DNA from: Pectobacterium cacticida
GTDB taxonomy: Bacteria; Pseudomonadota; Gammaproteobacteria; Enterobacterales; Enterobacteriaceae
NCBI RefSeq assembly: GCF_036885195.1
Contig: NZ_CP133656.1
Coordinates: 1,674,001-1,738,000, forward strand
Length of the DNA stretch: 64,000 nt
Direction of reading: 5' to 3'
Shown here: positions 33,880 to 42,976 of the stretch, one piece after another
Position numbering within the stretch: the first letter of the stretch is position 1
How the letters are laid out: every line of letters begins with the position of its first letter
Program-made: the position numbers and the translations under genes
The notes under the pieces: model-generated
What the model was told of the DNA's origin: nothing
Seen by the model: only the letters and a program-made list of their open reading frames with translations
The model's database searches: none

Positions 33880-34833
33880 ATGTATACAAAAATAATCGGA
33901 ACGGGCAGCTATCTGCCTGAAGAAATCAGGACCAACGCTGATTTGGAAAGAATGGTCGAGACGACGGACGACTGGATTGTTACGCGTACTGGAATCCGTG
34001 AGCGACGTATTGCCGCGCCGGAAGAAAACGTCGCAACCATGGGATACCGTGCCGCGCAGAAAGCGCTAGAAATGGCGAGTGTTGATCCTTGTGACGTAGG
34101 CCTTGTTATTGTTGCGACCACTTCATCAAGTCATGCCTTTCCAAGTGCCGCTTGTCAGATTCAGCAATTATTAGGCATTAAAGATACGATAGCTTTTGAT
34201 CTTGCTGCTGCCTGTGCGGGATTCACTTATGCGCTAAGTGTGGCCGATCAATATATTAAAAATGGCGCAATAAAATATGCGCTGGTGATCGGTTCTGACA
34301 CGTTGTCCCGAACATTAGATCCAGAAGATCGCGGTACGTTAATACTGTTTGGTGATGGCGCGGGAGCGGTGCTGCTAACGCCTTCAGAACAGCCCGGCAT
34401 TCTTTCAACCCACCTGCATGCCGATGGTCGCTATGGCGAATTATTGACACTGCCACATCAAGGCCGTAATCGTGCGGATGCGCCGGCCTATCTGACGATG
34501 GCAGGCAATGAAGTCTTTAAAGTCGCTGTTACGGAGCTGGCACACATTGTTGATGAAACACTCCAAGCAGCACAATTGAATAAAAGTGAATTGGATTGGC
34601 TTGTGCCTCATCAGGCCAACTTACGCATCATTACTGCGACGGCGAAAAAGTTGGGGATGGGGATGGATAAAGTCGTTGTGACGCTCGATCGCCATGGTAA
34701 TACCTCTGCGGCATCAGTGCCTTCAGCGCTTGATGAAGCCGTGCGCGATGGGCGTATTAAACCAGGACAATTGGTGCTGCTGGAAGCCTTCGGGGGCGGT
34801 TTTACCTGGGGTTCCGCCCTGATTCGTTTTTAA
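33880..34833 (+). CDS. fabH: 3-oxoacyl-ACP synthase III FabH
   Basis: Condensing enzyme of 317 aa that starts fatty-acid synthesis by joining acetyl-CoA to malonyl-ACP. The active-site Cys112 is in AFDLAAACAGFTYAL. The His and Asn of the triad are in WLVPHQANLRI and HGNTSAASVP. The C-terminus is LLEAFGGGFTWGSALIRF. Six bases after plsX, same operon. Length and residues are normal for E. coli-type FabH. Confidence 0.98.
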   Translation: MYTKIIGTGSYLPEEIRTNADLERMVETTDDWIVTRTGIRERRIAAPEENVATMGYRAAQKALEMASVDPCDVGLVIVATTSSSHAFPSAACQIQQLLGIKDTIAFDLAAACAGFTYALSVADQYIKNGAIKYALVIGSDTLSRTLDPEDRGTLILFGDGAGAVLLTPSEQPGILSTHLHADGRYGELLTLPHQGRNRADAPAYLTMAGNEVFKVAVTELAHIVDETLQAAQLNKSELDWLVPHQANLRIITATAKKLGMGMDKVVVTLDRHGNTSAASVPSALDEAVRDGRIKPGQLVLLEAFGGGFTWGSALIRF

Positions 34834-34850
34834 TTAAACAGGATTGTGAT

Positions 34851-35780
34851 ATGACGCAATTTGCAATGGTGTTTCCCGGTCAGGGATCGCAAACGGTGGG
34901 AATGCTGGCTGAGTTGGCGGCGGTACACCCGATCGTAACTGAGACGTTTGCTCAGGCTTCTGAAACGTTAGGCTATGATTTGTGGCGACTTACCCAGCAC
35001 GGGCCAGTTGAAGAGTTAAATAAAACCTGGCAGACGCAGCCTGCGTTACTGACCGCATCAGTGGCTATCTGGCGTATTTGGCAACAGTTGGGTGGGAAAT
35101 CCCCTGCGCTGATGTCTGGTCACAGTCTTGGTGAATATTCTGCGCTGGTGTGTGCCGGTGTTTTAGACTTCCAGCAAGCAGTCCGACTCGTCGAACTGCG
35201 TGGCAAATTGATGCAGGAAGCGGTTCCGGAAGGAACCGGGGCGATGTCTGCGATTATCGGGCTTGATAACGATGCCATTGTCAAAGCGTGTGAAGAATCC
35301 GCACAAGGGCAGATTGTCTCTCCGGTGAACTTCAACTCACCGGGTCAGGTGGTCATTGCTGGCAATAAGGATGCCGTTGAGCGAGCAGGTGCAGCCTGTA
35401 AGGCCGCGGGAGCTAAGCGTGCGCTACCGCTGCCTGTCAGCGTGCCGTCACACTGTGCACTGATGGAGCCTGCAGCGAAGAAGCTTGCGATCGCATTGGA
35501 GTCGGTGGTCTTTCATCGCCCACTAATTCCGGTAGTTAATAACGTTGATGCCCGCATAGAGACGACACCCGAAGCCATTCGCGATGCGTTAGTGCGCCAA
35601 CTTTATTGTCCTGTGCGCTGGACTGATTGTGTTGAATTTATGGCTTCTCAGGGCATTGAATCTCTGTTGGAAGTTGGGCCGGGTAAAGTGCTGACTGGCT
35701 TAACCAAGCGAATCGTCGATACGTTGACCGCAGCGGCGATAAACGATCCTGCTTCGCTATCAGCAGCGATTGGAAAATAA
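34851..35780 (+). CDS. fabD: Malonyl-CoA:ACP transacylase FabD
   Basis: Transfers malonyl from CoA to acyl carrier protein; 309 aa. The nucleophile Ser92 is in LMSGHSLGEYSALV and the partner His is in PVSVPSHCALM near residue 201. The start MTQFAMVFPGQGSQTVGML is the family opening. Lies 17 bases after fabH and 14 before fabG. Confidence 0.98.
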   Translation: MTQFAMVFPGQGSQTVGMLAELAAVHPIVTETFAQASETLGYDLWRLTQHGPVEELNKTWQTQPALLTASVAIWRIWQQLGGKSPALMSGHSLGEYSALVCAGVLDFQQAVRLVELRGKLMQEAVPEGTGAMSAIIGLDNDAIVKACEESAQGQIVSPVNFNSPGQVVIAGNKDAVERAGAACKAAGAKRALPLPVSVPSHCALMEPAAKKLAIALESVVFHRPLIPVVNNVDARIETTPEAIRDALVRQLYCPVRWTDCVEFMASQGIESLLEVGPGKVLTGLTKRIVDTLTAAAINDPASLSAAIGK

Positions 35781-35794
35781 GAACGGAGAAAACA

Positions 35795-36529
35795 ATGAGT
35801 TTTGAGGGGAAAGTTGCCCTGGTTACAGGTGCAAGCCGTGGCATTGGGCGTGCTATCGCCGAGACGTTGGCTGCCCGCGGGGCAAAAGTCATTGGTACTG
35901 CGACCAGCGACAAAGGCGCTGAGGAGATTGGCGGTTGGTTAGGTGAAAACGGTAGAGGTTATCGGTTGAATGTTACCGATGCCGCATCGGTAGAACAGGT
36001 GTTGGCGGAGGTTCGCGCCGAATTTGGCGATGTTGACATTCTCATTAATAATGCCGGCATCACCCGCGATAATCTGCTGATGCGCATGAAAGACGACGAA
36101 TGGCAGGATATTCTTGATACCAATTTAACGTCGGTATTCCGTATGTCTAAAGCAGTAATGCGTACCATGATGAAGAAACGTTTTGGGCGGATTATTACTA
36201 TTGGTTCGGTCGTAGGATGCATGGGGAACGCGGGGCAAGCCAACTATGCAGCCGCGAAGGCGGGGCTGATTGGTTTTAGTAAATCCCTCGCCCGCGAAGT
36301 CGCTTCTCGTGGCATTACCGTCAATGTTGTTGCGCCTGGGTTTATTGAAACAGATATGACTCAGGCATTGACAGATGAACAGCGAGCAGGCATTTTGACG
36401 CAGGTTCCAGCTAACCGACTCGGTGAAGCGAGAGAAATTGCCAGTGCTGTTGCATTTTTAGCCTCTGATGACGCCGCTTACATCACCGGAGAAACGCTTC
36501 ATGTGAATGGCGGCATGTATATGATCTAA
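35795..36529 (+). CDS. fabG: 3-oxoacyl-ACP reductase FabG
   Basis: NADPH-dependent short-chain dehydrogenase of 244 aa that reduces the 3-keto intermediate in each elongation cycle. Cofactor motif TGASRGIGRAIAETL near residue 10; catalytic Ser/Tyr/Lys in TIGSVVGCMGNAGQANYAAA continuing to KAG near 138-155; closing motif ITGETLHVNGGMYMI. Essential in relatives. A small hairpin (TTTGCGGT / ACCGCAAA, 36554-36573) follows 24 bases after the stop. Confidence 0.98.
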   Translation: MSFEGKVALVTGASRGIGRAIAETLAARGAKVIGTATSDKGAEEIGGWLGENGRGYRLNVTDAASVEQVLAEVRAEFGDVDILINNAGITRDNLLMRMKDDEWQDILDTNLTSVFRMSKAVMRTMMKKRFGRIITIGSVVGCMGNAGQANYAAAKAGLIGFSKSLAREVASRGITVNVVAPGFIETDMTQALTDEQRAGILTQVPANRLGEAREIASAVAFLASDDAAYITGETLHVNGGMYMI

Positions 36530-36607
36530 AAAGCGCGAAAACTATTTGCATTATTTGCGGTGATAACCGCAAAATAGCATAAAATCGTGGTTCGACCAGC
36601 CGAGATT

Positions 36608-36636
36608 TTGTTGCATCTTTTCAAACATTTTATACA
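36608..36636 (+). promoter_or_regulatory. Candidate acpP promoter
   Basis: TTGTTG (36608-36613), 17 bases, TATACA (36631-36636), placing a start near 36643 and a leader of about 40 bases. acpP is expressed far above its neighbours in relatives and has its own promoter there. The call here rests on spacing and motif only. Confidence 0.5.
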
Positions 36637-36683
36637 CTACGAAAACCATCGCGAAAGCGAGTTTTGATAGGAAATTTAAGAGT

Positions 36684-36920
36684 ATGAGCACTATCGAAGA
36701 ACGCGTTAAGAAAATCATCGTTGAACAGCTTGGTGTTAAACCGGAAGAAGTCGTGAACAATGCTTCTTTCGTTGATGACCTCGGCGCTGATTCTCTTGAC
36801 ACCGTTGAGCTGGTAATGGCTCTGGAAGAAGAATTCGACACTGAAATTCCAGACGAAGAAGCCGAAAAGATCACGACTGTTCAGGCAGCCATTGATTTCA
36901 TTCAGGCTAACCAGCAGTAA
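36684..36920 (+). CDS. acpP: Acyl carrier protein
   Basis: Small acidic carrier of 78 aa. The phosphopantetheine attaches to the Ser in DDLGADSLDTVELVMALEEE (Ser37 counting Met). Sequence is nearly identical to E. coli ACP. Serves fatty-acid and lipid A synthesis here (FabD/H/F/G, LpxL, PlsX) and is a known partner of OpgH. Followed at once by its own terminator. Confidence 0.99.
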   Translation: MSTIEERVKKIIVEQLGVKPEEVVNNASFVDDLGADSLDTVELVMALEEEFDTEIPDEEAEKITTVQAAIDFIQANQQ

Positions 36921-36931
36921 GCGAACATATC

Positions 36932-36962
36932 TAGGCGGTCATTCGACCGCCTAAGTTTTTTG
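36932..36962 (+). terminator. Rho-independent terminator after acpP
   Basis: Nine-base-pair stem TAGGCGGTC / GACCGCCTA with loop ATTC, then AAGTTTTTT. Only 12 bases after the acpP stop; partial read-through would set the lower level of fabF. Confidence 0.93.
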
Positions 36963-36999
36963 TCCCGCAGTGTTTTTTTTCCCTCCCTGGAGGATAAGC

Positions 37000-38241
37000 G
37001 TGTCTAAGCGTCGAGTAGTTGTGACCGGACTTGGCATGTTATCTCCTGTCGGCAACACAGTTGAGTCTACCTGGAGTGCTCTTCTTGCCGGTCAGAGTGG
37101 TATCAGCCTAATCGACCATTTCGATACTAGTGCCTACGCAACGCGTTTTGCTGGCTTAGTAAAGAATTTTAATTCTGAGGAATACATTTCGCGTAAAGAA
37201 GCACGCAAAATGGATGCCTTTATTCAATACGGGGTTGCTGTTGGCATTCAAGCCATGCAGGACTCCGGTCTGGAAATTACGGAAGAGAATGCCCCACGCA
37301 TCGGTGCGGCAATAGGTTCCGGTATTGGTGGTCTGGGTCTTATTGAAGATAACCACACTGCACTGGTGAACGGCGGCCCGCGTAAAATCAGTCCGTTCTT
37401 TGTGCCGTCAACTATCGTCAATATGGTGGCAGGGCACCTGACTATTATGTACGGCCTACGTGGCCCGAGTATCTCTATTGCGACGGCCTGTACGTCTGGC
37501 GTGCATAATATTGGCCAGGCAGCGCGTATTATTGCTTATAACGATGCGGATGTGATGCTGGCCGGTGGCGCAGAAAAGGCCAGTACGCCACTAGGCGTCG
37601 GTGGATTTGGCGCGGCCCGCGCATTGTCAACGCGTAATGATAATCCTCAAGCGGCAAGCCGCCCGTGGGATAAAGATCGGGATGGCTTTGTACTGGGCGA
37701 TGGCGCTGGCCTCATGGTACTTGAAGAGTATGAGCATGCGAAAAAACGCGGTGCGAAAATCTATGCCGAAGTCGTTGGGTTTGGTATGAGCAGCGACGCC
37801 TATCATATGACGTCTCCGCCGGAGAACGGATCGGGTGCGGCGCTGGCGATGGAAAACGCGCTACGCGACGCTGGTGTGTCAACGAGCCAGATTGGTTATA
37901 TCAACGCGCACGGTACATCTACGCCTGCCGGGGATAAGGCAGAGACACAGGCAGTGAAATCGGTTTTTGGTGACGATGCACGTCGCGTTCTGGTGAGTTC
38001 AACGAAATCGATGACGGGGCATTTGCTCGGTGCCGCGGGTGCAGTGGAATCTATCTTTAGTATTCTTGCCCTGCGCGACCAGAGTGTTCCGCCAACGATT
38101 AACCTGGATAATCCTGATGAAGGCTGCGATCTGGATTTTGTGCCACATGAAGCGCGTCAGGTTAGCAATCTGGAATACGTACTCTGTAATTCTTTCGGCT
38201 TCGGAGGAACCAACGGGTCGCTGATCTTCCGTAAGATTTGA
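37000..38241 (+). CDS. fabF: 3-oxoacyl-ACP synthase II FabF
   Basis: Elongating condensing enzyme of 413 aa, important for the temperature-dependent C16:1 to C18:1 step. The active-site Cys is in SIATACTSGVHNIGQ near residue 164, with catalytic His in NAHGTSTPAGDKAE and TKSMTGHLLGAAGAVE. GTG 37000 is preferred over an in-frame start at 36970 because it gives MSKRRVVVTGLGMLSPVGNT, the E. coli N-terminus, and follows GGAGG. Terminator follows. Confidence 0.98.
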   Translation: MSKRRVVVTGLGMLSPVGNTVESTWSALLAGQSGISLIDHFDTSAYATRFAGLVKNFNSEEYISRKEARKMDAFIQYGVAVGIQAMQDSGLEITEENAPRIGAAIGSGIGGLGLIEDNHTALVNGGPRKISPFFVPSTIVNMVAGHLTIMYGLRGPSISIATACTSGVHNIGQAARIIAYNDADVMLAGGAEKASTPLGVGGFGAARALSTRNDNPQAASRPWDKDRDGFVLGDGAGLMVLEEYEHAKKRGAKIYAEVVGFGMSSDAYHMTSPPENGSGAALAMENALRDAGVSTSQIGYINAHGTSTPAGDKAETQAVKSVFGDDARRVLVSSTKSMTGHLLGAAGAVESIFSILALRDQSVPPTINLDNPDEGCDLDFVPHEARQVSNLEYVLCNSFGFGGTNGSLIFRKI

Positions 38242-38257
38242 TCGCCGTTGTGATGTG

Positions 38258-38284
38258 AAAAACCCGGTTTCCGGGTTTTTTTTT
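38258..38284 (+). terminator. Rho-independent terminator after fabF
   Basis: AAAAACCCGG / CCGGGTTTTT stem with a short TTT loop, then a run of T. Starts 17 bases after the fabF stop. Confidence 0.93.
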
Positions 38285-38369
38285 GCCGATGATAAAATCA
38301 GATATGCCTACTTGTTTGCCACCTTGCTTCACTGGCAAGCTGGCGGTAATGAATAGAGCGGAGCCGATT

Positions 38370-39170
38370 ATGTTATGGGTTAATGGCCGGTTACAGGAAC
38401 AGCTTTCGGTGTTCGATCGGGCAACACAATATGGTGATGGCTGTTTCACGACAGCGAGAGTCCACGCCGGAGAGGTGATGTGGCTGGATAGCCACATCGC
38501 GCGTCTGCAACAGGCCGCTTCGCGTCTATTATTCCCAGAGGTTGACTGGGAAAGTTTGATCGCGGAGATGAAGCAGGCGGCTCGGGGGCAGGCCAGCGCG
38601 GTAGTGAAAGCGATGCTCACGCGGGGGGCCGGGGGGCGAGGCTACAGCGTGCGGGGTTGCATGTCGCCGACGCGAATTGTCATCCGGTCAGATTATCCAG
38701 TGCATTACGCCGTTTGGCGCAAGCAAGGGATCACCCTGAATCTCAGCCCTGTTGCGCTGGCTAAAAGTCCGTTGCTAGCGGGAATTAAGCATCTGAATCG
38801 GCTCGAACAAGTGCTGATTCGCGCGCATCTCGACCAGACCTCCGCCGATGACGCGCTTGTGCTCGACACGGATGGCGCGTTGGTGGAGTGCAGTTCCGCT
38901 AATTTATTTTGGCGGAAAGGAAAGCAAGTTTATACGCCGGATCTTTCTCAGTCGGGGGTGAATGGCGTTGCCCGGCAACATATTATCGCTTCACTGGCAG
39001 ATTCCGATTTCGAGTTGCAGATTGTCAGTGAACCGCTAAGCGCATTAGCCGAGGCGGAAGAGGTGTTGATCTGTAATGCACTAATGCCGGTAGTTGCTGT
39101 CAATCAGGCACATGTCTGGCGCTACCACTCACGGACGCTCTATCAATTTCTGAGCTCTGACGGCGAGTAG
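38370..39170 (+). CDS. pabC: Aminodeoxychorismate lyase PabC
   Basis: PLP enzyme of 266 aa (fold type IV) that releases pyruvate from 4-amino-4-deoxychorismate to give p-aminobenzoate for folate. N-terminus MLWVNGRLQEQLSVFDRATQ then YGDGCFTTARV; the PLP lysine is in AGIKHLNRLEQVLIR near residue 140; ECSSANLFWRKGKQVYTPDL is typical. ATG 38370 is chosen by alignment; in-frame codons back to 38283 overlap the fabF terminator. Stop is 11 bases before mltG. Confidence 0.95.
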   Translation: MLWVNGRLQEQLSVFDRATQYGDGCFTTARVHAGEVMWLDSHIARLQQAASRLLFPEVDWESLIAEMKQAARGQASAVVKAMLTRGAGGRGYSVRGCMSPTRIVIRSDYPVHYAVWRKQGITLNLSPVALAKSPLLAGIKHLNRLEQVLIRAHLDQTSADDALVLDTDGALVECSSANLFWRKGKQVYTPDLSQSGVNGVARQHIIASLADSDFELQIVSEPLSALAEAEEVLICNALMPVVAVNQAHVWRYHSRTLYQFLSSDGE

Positions 39171-39181
39171 AAGGTTGATTA

Positions 39182-40201
39182 ATGAAGATAAAGAGAATCG
39201 CTTTACTGATTATCGCGGCGGGTATTCTGATGTTGCTGATAGCATGGCAGAAAATGCAGCGTTTTGCTGATTCGCCATTGGCTATCACAAAAGAGACCCT
39301 TTTCACGCTTCCGGCTGGAACGGGAAGAGAGGGGCTGGAAACGCTGCTTCTCGATCAAAAAATCATTAACGATGGCGCCTTTTTGCCATGGCTGCTGCGT
39401 TTTGAACCGGAATTGGCGCAATTTAAAGCGGGAACGTATCGTTTTACTCAAGGTATGAACGTCCGTGAGATGCTTGCCTTGTTATCCAGTGGGAAGGAAG
39501 CACAATTTTCTATCCGTTTTATCGAAGGTTCGCGTCTGAAAGAATGGCTGAACATATTGCAGCAAGCACCCTATATTCAGCATACGCTGGTTGGCAAAAC
39601 TGAGCAGGTCATAGCCGGTCAGTTAGGCATTCGCAATACTAACGGCCTGGAAGGGTGGTTTTATCCCGATACCTATTCATATACGGCGGGTACGAGCGAT
39701 AGCGCGCTATTGCTGCGGGCGCATCAGCGTATGAAAAAAATGGTAGATGAAATATGGAAAGGGAGAGAAGCAGGGTTACCGTATACTACGCCAGGCGAGT
39801 TGTTAACGATGGCATCTATCATTGAAAAAGAAACGGCGATCAATGAAGAGCGCAAGCAGGTCGCTTCTGTTTTTGTCAATCGTTTACGACGAGGCATGCG
39901 TTTACAAACTGACCCAACGGTAATTTATGGCATGGGCGACGATTATAAAGGCGTGATAACGCGTAAAGCACTAGACACGCCGACACCTTATAATACCTAT
40001 ATCATTTCCGGCTTGCCGCCGACACCTATTGCCATGCCCGGAAAAGCATCACTGGATGCGGCGGCGCATCCGGCCAAAACGGCATTCCTCTATTTTGTGG
40101 CGGATGGGAAAGGTGGGCACCGTTTTACCACTAACCTGGCGGATCATAATCGTGCCGTAAGGGTATACCGCTCAACGTTAAAGGAACGTGATGGACAGTA
40201 A
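39182..40201 (+). CDS. mltG: Endolytic murein transglycosylase MltG (YceG)
   Basis: Inner-membrane enzyme of 339 aa that cleaves nascent glycan strands and sets their length. One N-terminal helix (about residues 5-22), a LysM-like region, then the YceG domain with catalytic Glu in TMASIIEKETAINEERKQVA near residue 218. RLRRGMRLQTDPTVIYGMGD and HPAKTAFLYFVADGKGGHRF follow. The last codons overlap the start of tmk, so translation is coupled. Confidence 0.96.
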   Translation: MKIKRIALLIIAAGILMLLIAWQKMQRFADSPLAITKETLFTLPAGTGREGLETLLLDQKIINDGAFLPWLLRFEPELAQFKAGTYRFTQGMNVREMLALLSSGKEAQFSIRFIEGSRLKEWLNILQQAPYIQHTLVGKTEQVIAGQLGIRNTNGLEGWFYPDTYSYTAGTSDSALLLRAHQRMKKMVDEIWKGREAGLPYTTPGELLTMASIIEKETAINEERKQVASVFVNRLRRGMRLQTDPTVIYGMGDDYKGVITRKALDTPTPYNTYIISGLPPTPIAMPGKASLDAAAHPAKTAFLYFVADGKGGHRFTTNLADHNRAVRVYRSTLKERDGQ

Positions 40202-40850
40202 ATTTATCGTCATCGAAGGGTTGGAGGGCGCAGGCAAGACGACCGCACGCAACATCGTATTGAAAACGCTTCAGTTGCACGGTGTGAAAGACGTGGTATT
40301 TACCCGTGAACCCGGCGGTACACCGTTGGCGGAAAAGTTACGTGAACTCATTAAACAAGGAATGGACGATGAGAAGATTACCGATAAAGCGGAGGTCCTG
40401 ATGTTGTATGCCGCCAGAGTGCAACTGGTGGATAACGTCATAAAACCGGCTCTGGCTAATGGGCAATGGGTTATCGGCGATCGTCACGATCTCTCTTCAC
40501 AGGCTTATCAGGGCGGTGGGCGCGGCATCGATCAGCATCTGTTACGTACACTGCGCGATACCGTACTGGGAGATTTCCGACCTGACTTAACGCTTTACCT
40601 TGATTTACCGCCCGCGATCGGCTTGCAGCGCGCGCGTCAGCGAGGGGAACTGGACAGGATTGAGCAGGCGTCGCTGGATTTCTTTGAGCGTATCCGCGCG
40701 CGCTATCAGGAACTGGCAGGGCAGGACGAGAGTATTCTGACGATCGATGCTTCACAGCCTCTTGATGTCGTCGGTGCGGACATTCGCGCCGTGCTAGAGC
40801 AATGGTTGCAGCAACAAGGGCTGAAGCCTGCCGTGCAAGGGGGATGCTAG
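40191..40850 (+). CDS. tmk: Thymidylate kinase
   Basis: Phosphorylates dTMP to dTDP. About 219 aa; P-loop GLEGAGKTTARN near residue 9; DR(H/Y) motif WVIGDRHDLSSQAYQGGGRG near 93; lid region RARQRGELDRIE, as in the E. coli type that has its basic residues in the lid. ATG 40191 lies inside the end of mltG (stop 40201); a GTG just before it at 40188 is possible. The stop TAG shares its G with the holB start. Confidence 0.97.
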   Translation: MDSKFIVIEGLEGAGKTTARNIVLKTLQLHGVKDVVFTREPGGTPLAEKLRELIKQGMDDEKITDKAEVLMLYAARVQLVDNVIKPALANGQWVIGDRHDLSSQAYQGGGRGIDQHLLRTLRDTVLGDFRPDLTLYLDLPPAIGLQRARQRGELDRIEQASLDFFERIRARYQELAGQDESILTIDASQPLDVVGADIRAVLEQWLQQQGLKPAVQGGC

Positions 40851-41863
40851 TGGAGTGGTATCCGTGGCTGAATGCACCTTATCGCCAGCTTATCGCTCAA
40901 TATCAAGCGGGTAGGGGGCATCATGCGGTGCTATTACACGCTTTGCCGGGGATGGGCGACGAATCGCTTTTTTATGCGCTAAGCCGATGGTTGATCTGCC
41001 AACGGCCCGATGGGGTGAAAAGTTGCGGTCATTGTCACGCTTGCCATCTAATGATGGCGGGGACGCACCCAGACTGGCATAGGTTAAGCCCGGAGAAAGG
41101 CAAACAAAATCTGGGCGTCGATCCAGTACGTGACGTCGTAGAAAAGATATACCAGCATTCTCAACAAGGCGGCGCAAAAGTGATCTGGCTGTCTGCCGCC
41201 GAGCTTCTGACAGATGCCGCCGCGAATGCGTTATTGAAAACGCTGGAAGAGCCGCCGCAGAATACCTATTTTTTATTGGGTTGCCGTGATCCCGCTCGAT
41301 TACTGGCTACATTGCGCAGCCGCTGTCTGTATTACTATCTGGATGTTCCTGGCGAGAGGCAGAGTATACCGTGGTTGAACGCCCGCCATCCTTATGACGC
41401 CGAAGCGTTACGTACGGCATTAAGATTGCAATCGGGGGCGCCGCTCGCCGCAGAAGCGTTATTGCAACCGGAGCGCTGGCAGCAACGAAGTGCATTATGC
41501 CAAGTATTGTCTGCCGCGCTGACTTCTCGCGATGGGCTTGCGTTACTGCCCACATTGAATCATGAAGATGCCGATACGCGTATTCACTGGTTGACGACAT
41601 TATTGCTGGATGCGATGAAATGGCAATTGGGGGCGGGCGCATCGGTGGTGAATCTGGATCAGGTAGAATTGGTTACGCGTTTGGCAAGTGAACCTGCTGC
41701 ACATTTGCAGTACGAGCTGTCGATGTGGTTGTCCTGCCGACAAAAATTGTTGACCATTACTGGCGTGAATCGAGAGCTACTGCTAACGGAACGTTTACTT
41801 GATAGCGAACGTACGTTTGTCTCCCCGGTGGTGCGCGACAGCCATCCCTTTCTGTTTAATTAA
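40850..41863 (+). CDS. holB: DNA polymerase III subunit delta'
   Basis: Clamp-loader subunit of about 337 aa (E. coli 334). The N-terminus (MEWYPWLNAPYRQLIAQYQA) and GRGHHAVLLHALPGMGDESL show the altered P-loop of delta', which does not bind ATP. Four zinc-site cysteines are in CQRPDGVKSCGHCHACHL. The SRC motif is LLATLRSRCLYY. GTG 40850 aligns with the E. coli start; ATG 40844 would add two residues. Its start overlaps the tmk stop by one base. Confidence 0.95.
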   Translation: MEWYPWLNAPYRQLIAQYQAGRGHHAVLLHALPGMGDESLFYALSRWLICQRPDGVKSCGHCHACHLMMAGTHPDWHRLSPEKGKQNLGVDPVRDVVEKIYQHSQQGGAKVIWLSAAELLTDAAANALLKTLEEPPQNTYFLLGCRDPARLLATLRSRCLYYYLDVPGERQSIPWLNARHPYDAEALRTALRLQSGAPLAAEALLQPERWQQRSALCQVLSAALTSRDGLALLPTLNHEDADTRIHWLTTLLLDAMKWQLGAGASVVNLDQVELVTRLASEPAAHLQYELSMWLSCRQKLLTITGVNRELLLTERLLDSERTFVSPVVRDSHPFLFN

Positions 41864-41878
41864 TATTGAGTAACTATC

Positions 41879-42673
41879 ATGTTGTTAGTCGATTCTCATT
41901 GTCATCTTGACGGCCTGGATTATCAGTCTTTACATAACGACGTTTCCGATGTGTTGGAGAAAGCGAAACGTCGCGATGTTGGTTTCTGTTTGGCGGTTGC
42001 CACAACGCTACCCGGCTATCGCGCCATGGTGGAGTTAATCGGCGAGCGTGATGACGTTGCGTTCTCCTGCGGTGTGCACCCGTTGAATCAAGAAGCGCCT
42101 TATGATTATGCTGAATTACGTGAGCTTGCCAGCGCTAGCCGTGTGGTGGCGCTGGGAGAAACCGGTCTGGACTATTTCTATCAACAGGAGACGAAAGCCC
42201 AGCAGCAGTCATCGTTTTGCGAACATATCCGTATTGGCAATGATCTGAACAAGCCGGTTATCGTGCATACGCGTTCTGCTCGTGCAGATACGTTGGCAAT
42301 TCTACGCGAAGAACATGCCGAGAAATGTGGCGGTGTCCTGCACTGTTTTACGGAAGACTTGGCAACGGCGAAAGCCTTGTTGGATATGGGGTTCTATATC
42401 TCTTTTTCGGGGATCGTGACATTCCGTAATGCCGAAGAATTGCGCAGTGTCGCGCGCTACGTACCGCTGGAACGCATGCTGATTGAGACCGATTCCCCTT
42501 GGCTGGCGCCAGTGCCGTTTCGGGGGCAGGAAAACCAACCCGCATACGTACGGGATGTGGCGGAACATCTCGCGATACTGAAAGGAATACCGTTGGAAAC
42601 GCTTGCCGCAACAACGACAGAAAACTTCTCGCGTTTATTCCATGTCGATCCACTTCGATTGACATCTGCCTAA
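41879..42673 (+). CDS. ycfH: TatD-family metal-dependent hydrolase YcfH
   Basis: TIM-barrel metal hydrolase of 264 aa, probably a DNase or phosphodiesterase. Metal ligands: DSHCHLDGLDY at the start, the Glu in VVALGETGLDYFYQQ, VIVHTRSA, GVLHCFTE, and the Asp in MLIETDSPWLAP. It is closer to YcfH than to TatD or YjjV by genomic position (holB-ycfH-ptsG). Follows holB by 15 bases. Confidence 0.93.
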   Translation: MLLVDSHCHLDGLDYQSLHNDVSDVLEKAKRRDVGFCLAVATTLPGYRAMVELIGERDDVAFSCGVHPLNQEAPYDYAELRELASASRVVALGETGLDYFYQQETKAQQQSSFCEHIRIGNDLNKPVIVHTRSARADTLAILREEHAEKCGGVLHCFTEDLATAKALLDMGFYISFSGIVTFRNAEELRSVARYVPLERMLIETDSPWLAPVPFRGQENQPAYVRDVAEHLAILKGIPLETLAATTTENFSRLFHVDPLRLTSA

Positions 42674-42827
42674 TGGGGCGGGAAGAGGTTAATTATTTTA
42701 ATCTGTGTAATTAATCGTGCCGTAACATCCCTGACATGGAGTTTTTTCTTTTCCCTTGAGCCTGATTTTTAGCGAGATATCGCTAAAAATCGCAACATTT
42801 ATTCGAGTTCAGGCTGCGGGGTTGTCG

Positions 42828-42850
42828 AAACGTGATAGTAATCAAACATT
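42828..42850. promoter_or_regulatory. CRP-cAMP site of ptsG
   Basis: ACGTGATAGTAATCAAAC is centred near 42839.5, exactly 40.5 bases before the expected start site near 42880. It matches the CRP pattern TGTGA-N6-TCACA with changes in each half. The position is that of a class II activator site, as at E. coli ptsG. Confidence 0.65.
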
Positions 42851-42858
42851 GCGACCGC

Positions 42859-42888
42859 TATTTATTTTACTCTGCGTAAAAATTAAAG
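42859..42888. promoter_or_regulatory. ptsG promoter -10 and Mlc operator
   Basis: The stretch TATTTATTTTACTCTGCGTA followed by AAAATTAAAG is nearly the same as I recall for the E. coli ptsG P1 region, where the repressor Mlc binds. TACTCT (42868-42873) is the likely -10 and gives a leader of about 105 bases. Glucose control by Mlc titration is therefore likely conserved. Confidence 0.65.
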
Positions 42889-42964
42889 GGGGCTAAGACA
42901 CCCCATTGCGCAAAGCCGCCCCGCGTCTTTGGTCAAATGTTGTATCGGAAGTGAAAGCACTATT

Positions 42965-42976
42965 ACTCAGGAGCAC
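42965..42976 (+). promoter_or_regulatory. SgrS small-RNA target in the ptsG leader
   Basis: ACTCAGGAGCAC, covering the ptsG ribosome-binding site nine bases before ATG 42985, is as I recall it the segment of E. coli ptsG mRNA that pairs with SgrS during sugar-phosphate stress. Conservation of the bases around it suggests the same control here. SgrS itself is not in the window. Confidence 0.6.
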
